From Chitinophaga caeni (GTDB lineage Bacteria; Bacteroidota; Bacteroidia; Chitinophagales; Chitinophagaceae): DNA of 64,000 nt. Made by a program: the position numbers and the translations under genes. The stretch spans positions 5,093,001 through 5,157,000 of the forward strand of contig NZ_CP023777.1 in the NCBI RefSeq assembly GCF_002557795.1, given 5' to 3'. Numbering within the stretch: position 1 is the stretch's first letter; every line of letters begins with the position of its first letter. Positions 61,201-64,000 of the stretch are shown piece by piece. The notes under the pieces were generated by a model. It did not search any database and was not told the origin of the DNA. It was given only the letters and a program-made list of their open reading frames with translations.

Positions 61201-61608
61201 CTATTGGCAATCGCAAGTCCAGTCTTTTTCCAAATCTATACAGGTAATCACTTTAATTACCTGCCCACAATTCGCGAAAACAATCCGTAAATGTTGACCA
61301 TCATCAGAATAGCCTTCCTTGGCAATTGTAGGGCAAGGTTTATCACCGGGATCCGACTTAGCACGGTTCACTTTACCTTCCCGGTATATCTCTGCCACTT
61401 CCTCTTCCGAAACATGGCGGCATTCCATGCGGCAACGGGCATGCTTCGTATAATAAAAATAAGGATGCTCCTTAGAATAAGGAGTGGCTGGCCCTTGCTG
61501 CTGTGCTGCCGGCTTGCTCCCGGCTAACTTGTCCTTTCCGATTACGAAAAAGGCCGCTACCGCCACGAGCGGCACCCAGATAACTTTCCTAAGATTCTTT
61601 GATAACAT
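61201..61608 (-). CDS. Membrane-anchored DUF4258 protein
   Basis: A 135-residue protein with an N-terminal membrane segment (I-W-V-P-L-V-A-V-A-A-F-F-V-I), probably a signal anchor, followed by a Gln/Pro-rich linker. The DUF4258 core is seen in Y-T-K-H-A-R-C-R-M-E-C-R-H-V-S-E-E-E-V and later D-D-G-Q-H-L-R-I-V-F. Unlike most relatives, which are cytoplasmic, this copy has eight cysteines, several in pairs (C-R-M-E-C; C-D-C at the end), consistent with disulfides outside the cytoplasm. Function unknown. Confidence 0.75.
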   Translation of the reverse strand: MLSKNLRKVIWVPLVAVAAFFVIGKDKLAGSKPAAQQQGPATPYSKEHPYFYYTKHARCRMECRHVSEEEVAEIYREGKVNRAKSDPGDKPCPTIAKEGYSDDGQHLRIVFANCGQVIKVITCIDLEKDWTCDCQ

Positions 61609-61663
61609 ATTACGAACTAAATTAACACAAAAATAGGAACCTTCAACTAAGCTAAAAAGTTGC

Positions 61664-61671
61664 TACCTTTG
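61664..61671 (+). promoter_or_regulatory. -7 element of mtaB
   Basis: TACCTTTG matches TAnnTTTG only 7 bases ahead of the ATG at 61679. Transcription would begin at or next to the start codon. Confidence 0.5.
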
Positions 61672-61678
61672 CGAGCTT

Positions 61679-62956
61679 ATGGCACAGGCAAAATCAGTAG
61701 CATTTCATACCCTCGGCTGCAAGCTGAACTTCTCGGAAACCTCCACCCTTGGCAGGCTATTCGAGAATGACGGTTTCAAAAAGAAAGAATTTGAGGATGA
61801 GGCCGACGTTTATGTGATCAATACTTGTTCTGTTACAGACAATGCAGACAAGGAATGCCGGCAGCTCGTTCGCCGCATCCAACGTCGCGCACCGGGAAGT
61901 ATGGTCGTGATCACGGGCTGTTATGCACAGTTGAAACCGCAGGAAATTGCCGGGATCGAAGGTGTGGACCTCGTATTAGGCGCCGCCGAAAAGTTCAATA
62001 TCGTGGATCATATTAAAAATTTCACGAAGGGCGATAGCGCGCAAATCTGCTCCTGCGATATTGAAGATGTCAATACTTTCCATGCTTCTTACTCGGTAAA
62101 TGATCGTACCCGGACGTTCCTCAAGGTGCAGGATGGTTGCGATTATAACTGTGCTTTTTGCACGATACCGATGGCACGCGGCATCAGCCGTAGCGACAGC
62201 ATCGCCAACGTCCTTGAAAATGTAAAAGAATTGGCAGCCGGCGGGGTAAAAGAAATCGTGCTGACCGGGGTTAACCTGGGAGACTTCGGCAAGGGCTTCG
62301 AAGGCGGCAAGCGCAGGGAAGAAAGCTTCTATGAACTGGTGCAGGCATTGGAAAATGTAGCCGGTATCGAACGGTACCGCATCTCTTCCATCGAGCCGAA
62401 CCTTTTATCTGATGAAATCATTGAATTCGTGGCCAGGAGCCGCAAGTTCATGCCGCATTTCCATATCCCTTTACAAAGTGGGAATAACGAGATATTAGGC
62501 CTGATGCGCCGCCGCTACCGCCGGGAACTTTATACAGAGAAAGTGCATAAGATCAAATCCTTAATGCCGCATTGTTGTATAGGGGTAGATGTCATCGTTG
62601 GATTCCCCAGCGAAAGCGATGCACATTTCCAGGATACCTATGATTTCTTGCACGGCTTAGATATTTCATACTTACACGTATTTACTTACAGCGAAAGGGC
62701 GAATACGGCAGCCCTGGATATTAACCCGGTTGTACCGCAACAAGTCCGCCAGGAAAGGAACAAGATGTTACGGAACCTGAGTTTTAAGAAGATGCAATAT
62801 TTCACGGGGCAACATACCGGGGAAACCCGCAGCGTGCTGTTTGAATCACATGCCAAAAACGGGATGATGGAAGGCTATACCGATAATTATATCAAGGTCA
62901 GCACCCCTTTCCGTGAAGAATGGGTGAATCAAATCGTAGATTGGGAATTAAGGTAA
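61679..62956 (+). CDS. mtaB: tRNA t6A37 methylthiotransferase MtaB
   Basis: A 425-residue radical-SAM methylthiotransferase. The N-terminal UPF0004 domain carries the three cluster cysteines (Cys14 in L-G-C-K-L-N, Cys50, Cys81). The radical-SAM cluster is in D-G-C-D-Y-N-C-A-F-C (Cys154, Cys158, Cys161). The C-terminal TRAM domain is present in short form. It converts t6A37 to ms2t6A37 in tRNAs decoding ANN codons, stabilising pairing. The very close promoter suggests a leaderless mRNA. Confidence 0.93.
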   Translation: MAQAKSVAFHTLGCKLNFSETSTLGRLFENDGFKKKEFEDEADVYVINTCSVTDNADKECRQLVRRIQRRAPGSMVVITGCYAQLKPQEIAGIEGVDLVLGAAEKFNIVDHIKNFTKGDSAQICSCDIEDVNTFHASYSVNDRTRTFLKVQDGCDYNCAFCTIPMARGISRSDSIANVLENVKELAAGGVKEIVLTGVNLGDFGKGFEGGKRREESFYELVQALENVAGIERYRISSIEPNLLSDEIIEFVARSRKFMPHFHIPLQSGNNEILGLMRRRYRRELYTEKVHKIKSLMPHCCIGVDVIVGFPSESDAHFQDTYDFLHGLDISYLHVFTYSERANTAALDINPVVPQQVRQERNKMLRNLSFKKMQYFTGQHTGETRSVLFESHAKNGMMEGYTDNYIKVSTPFREEWVNQIVDWELR

Positions 62957-63079
62957 TACTTAAGCTACGGGCTATGAGGGAACAATAAATTAACTTTTTA
63001 CCCTCCCTGTAGAAATTAATGCTGACAAGGATTTTCAAGCAATTGAGAACCAACTGTTTCAATGAAAATCAAAAAAATA

Positions 63080-63110
63080 TTTGGCAGAGAAAAAATAATT
63101 TTTACCTTTG
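63080..63110 (+). promoter_or_regulatory. Promoter of the first tRNA-Val genes
   Basis: TTTG (63080-63083) and TACCTTTG (63103-63110) are separated by exactly 19 bases, matching the Bacteroidota consensus at both elements. tRNA copy 1 starts at 63161. Confidence 0.85.
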
Positions 63111-63160
63111 CAATCCCAACGAACGAAAAGCGATCGAAATACACTGGGGAAGTAAGTTTA

Positions 63161-63235
63161 GGGAGTTTAGCTCAGCTGGTTCAGAGCATCTGCCTTACAA
63201 GCAGAGGGTCGATGGTTCGAATCCGTCAACTCCCA
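63161..63235 (+). tRNA. tRNA-Val (TAC), copy 1
   Basis: A complete cloverleaf: acceptor GGGAGTT/AACTCCC, D-arm TAGCTCAGCTGGTTCAGAGC, anticodon arm TCTGC-CTTACAA-GCAGA with anticodon TAC, and T-arm GATGG-TTCGAAT-CCGTC. Discriminator base A; CCA is not encoded. Confidence 0.97.
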
Positions 63236-63263
63236 CTTTTTTTCTGATTTTATATTTCCCTAA

Positions 63264-63338
63264 GGGAGTTTAGCTCAGCTGGTTCAGAGCATCTGCCTTA
63301 CAAGCAGAGGGTCGATGGTTCGAATCCGTCAACTCCCA
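63264..63338 (+). tRNA. tRNA-Val (TAC), copy 2
   Basis: Identical over 75 bases to copy 1, 28 bases downstream. Co-transcribed with copy 1 and followed by a terminator. Confidence 0.97.
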
Positions 63339-63340
63339 CG

Positions 63341-63366
63341 AAGCCTCGGTAATGCCGGGGCTTTTC
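63341..63366 (+). terminator. Terminator after tRNA-Val copies 1-2
   Basis: AAGCCTCGG (63341-63349) pairs with CCGGGGCTT (63355-63363; one G-U), followed by TTTC. Confidence 0.75.
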
Positions 63367-63419
63367 AATAAGTTCTTAAGCCGGATGTGGATCATTGCGT
63401 ATTAAAATACTTATGCACA

Positions 63420-63453
63420 TTTGTTCTTCAAAAGCTTTTAATAATTACATTTG
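63420..63453 (+). promoter_or_regulatory. Promoter of tRNA-Val copy 3
   Basis: TTTG (63420-63423) and TACATTTG (63446-63453) with a 22-base spacer, somewhat long. tRNA copy 3 starts 40 bases downstream. Confidence 0.6.
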
Positions 63454-63492
63454 CACACCCGGTAATCCCTAACAGGATTGCAGTCAGCACAA

Positions 63493-63567
63493 GGGAGTTT
63501 AGCTCAGCTGGTTCAGAGCATCTGCCTTACAAGCAGAGGGTCGATGGTTCGAATCCGTCAACTCCCA
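63493..63567 (+). tRNA. tRNA-Val (TAC), copy 3
   Basis: A third identical copy with its own promoter, separated from copy 2 by 154 bases that include a terminator. Confidence 0.97.
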
Positions 63568-63586
63568 CTGATTATCAATCATTTAG

Positions 63587-63607
63587 AAGGTCGCCACTGG
63601 CGGCCTT
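63587..63607 (+). terminator. Terminator after tRNA-Val copy 3
   Basis: AAGG-T-CGCC pairs with GGCG-G-CCTT around ACT, followed by TATAAATTTG. A modest hairpin. Confidence 0.6.
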
Positions 63608-63773
63608 TATAAATTTGCTAGTGCCTTCGGAAATCTTGAAACAAAGAGCTTTTACAGTGCAAATTTACAGCAAATTGCACGATCACAATTCCCCTTTATT
63701 ATCTTCTATTTTGGCGGTAAGTTGCATATCGATGTCTTTGAAATAGGAGGATGGAAGCTATGCTGTCTTTTCT

Positions 63774-63847
63774 GCTTTCGTGGATAGGTCTGTGGTGGCA
63801 CTATCCGAAAGCCCCTGTGCATGCAAAGATGGTGTACCGGCACAGAC
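63774..63847. other. Hairpin with perfect loop-to-downstream pairing (pseudoknot-like element)
   Basis: GCTTTC-GT-GGATAG (63774-63787) pairs with CTATCC-GAAAGC (63801-63812): 12 pairs with one 2-base bulge. The loop sequence GTCTGTG (63788-63794) is a perfect complement of CACAGAC (63841-63847), allowing an H-type pseudoknot. TGCATGCA sits in the connecting region. No RNA family was recognised, and the strand is not certain. Confidence 0.45.
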
Positions 63848-63945
63848 AAAATAGCAGCAACGTACATACGCTTACAACAAGCTTCAATTTTTTTGATAAG
63901 GGCTTCAAAGGTTTTCTTTTAGGTTAATTTTAAGGCAATAGGATT

Positions 63946-64000
63946 TTATTGTTTTTGGTTCTCCAGTTTTTCAATGCGCAAATTCAGTTTCTCAATGATT
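63946..64000 (-). CDS. C-terminal end of a coiled-coil protein (runs off right edge)
   Basis: The last codons before a TAA at 63946-63948 read I-I-E-K-L-N-L-R-I-E-K-L-E-N-Q-K-Q, a heptad pattern with Leu/Ile at a and d positions. Such ends occur in bZIP-like and tail-fibre-like Bacteroidota proteins. The gene lies mostly outside the window, so no function is proposed. Confidence 0.4.
   Translation of the reverse strand, partial: IIEKLNLRIEKLENQKQ

Noticed and set aside
63019..63273. Plus-strand frames across the tRNA-Val genes (also 63387-63746)
   Set aside because: The shared peptide they encode comes from translating the identical tRNA sequence; they are not genes.
63751..63927. A 58-codon plus-strand frame preceded by AGGAGG
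   Set aside because: The purine stretch is directly adjacent to the ATG, leaving no spacing, Bacteroidota make little use of such sites, and the frame overlaps the hairpin/pseudoknot element. The peptide shows no recognisable feature.

Overview
The window looks like chromosomal DNA of an aerobic, glycan-degrading Bacteroidota, most likely of the Chitinophagaceae/Chitinophaga type (inferred from gene content, with no database search). The grounds are: many copies of the Bacteroidota promoter -7 element TAnnTTTG, a few with a TTTG element about 19 bases upstream; a three-gene succinate dehydrogenase with a single large cytochrome b subunit; an arginine operon using the N-acyl-ornithine carbamoyltransferase (ArgF') variant; a NagB-LmbE fusion; and secreted glycosidases and TAT-exported Gfo/Idh/MocA proteins. 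No phage, insertion sequence, CRISPR array or secretion cluster was found. The one clearly decayed gene is a small membrane protein at 9903-10311.

Layout. 1-7.8 kb (minus strand): the start of a lipoprotein gene running off the left edge, a TAT-exported oxidoreductase, sdhC-sdhA-sdhB behind a very clear promoter, a hypothetical protein, and a murQ/BadF-kinase pair for N-acetylmuramate recycling. 8-12.4 kb: an S41 protease, a cluster of small membrane proteins including one broken member, then an AT-rich, gene-poor stretch with palindromes and a candidate structured RNA. 12.5-15.7 kb: a tiny lipoprotein, the GTPases der and era, an initiator tRNA, and a short ssb. 15.9-18.5 kb: a TPP riboswitch controlling a TonB-dependent receptor, probably for thiamine. 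18.6-28.1 kb: the complete arginine operon on the minus strand, in the order GNAT (argA-like)-argG-argC-argD-argF'-argB-argE-GNAT-argH, with a long leader that can form strong stem-loops.

28.2-47.1 kb is an amino-sugar and glycoprotein-glycan catabolic region: GH29 fucosidase, GH109-type N-acetylgalactosaminidase, galactokinase, two FHS-type sugar permeases diverging from a 16-bp palindromic operator, a ROK sugar kinase, glycosylasparaginase, CutC, an alkaline-phosphatase-superfamily phosphodiesterase, an endonuclease/exonuclease/phosphatase-fold hydrolase, GH20 hexosaminidase and a NagB-LmbE fusion. Together they can trim fucose, GalNAc and GlcNAc from glycoproteins, cut the GlcNAc-Asn bond, import and phosphorylate the sugars and feed them to fructose-6-phosphate. 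There is no SusC/SusD pair and no regulator gene in the window.

47.2-64 kb holds housekeeping and miscellaneous genes: rmuC, a PhyH-type dioxygenase, a GNAT, an SDR, a YeiH-type exporter, a glutamine amidotransferase, a YpdA-type flavoprotein, murB, an NAD(P)-binding protein, a DUF3857-type protein, priA, plsC, a DUF4258 protein and mtaB. Three identical tRNA-Val(TAC) genes follow. The last 400 bases contain a hairpin/pseudoknot-forming element and the 3' end of a coiled-coil protein gene that runs off the right edge.

The points most worth a second look are the structured leader of the arginine operon, the ambiguous specificity residue of ArgF', the ROK kinase without its zinc cysteines, the putative operator between the two permeases, the candidate 6S-like RNA, and the pseudoknot element at the right end.
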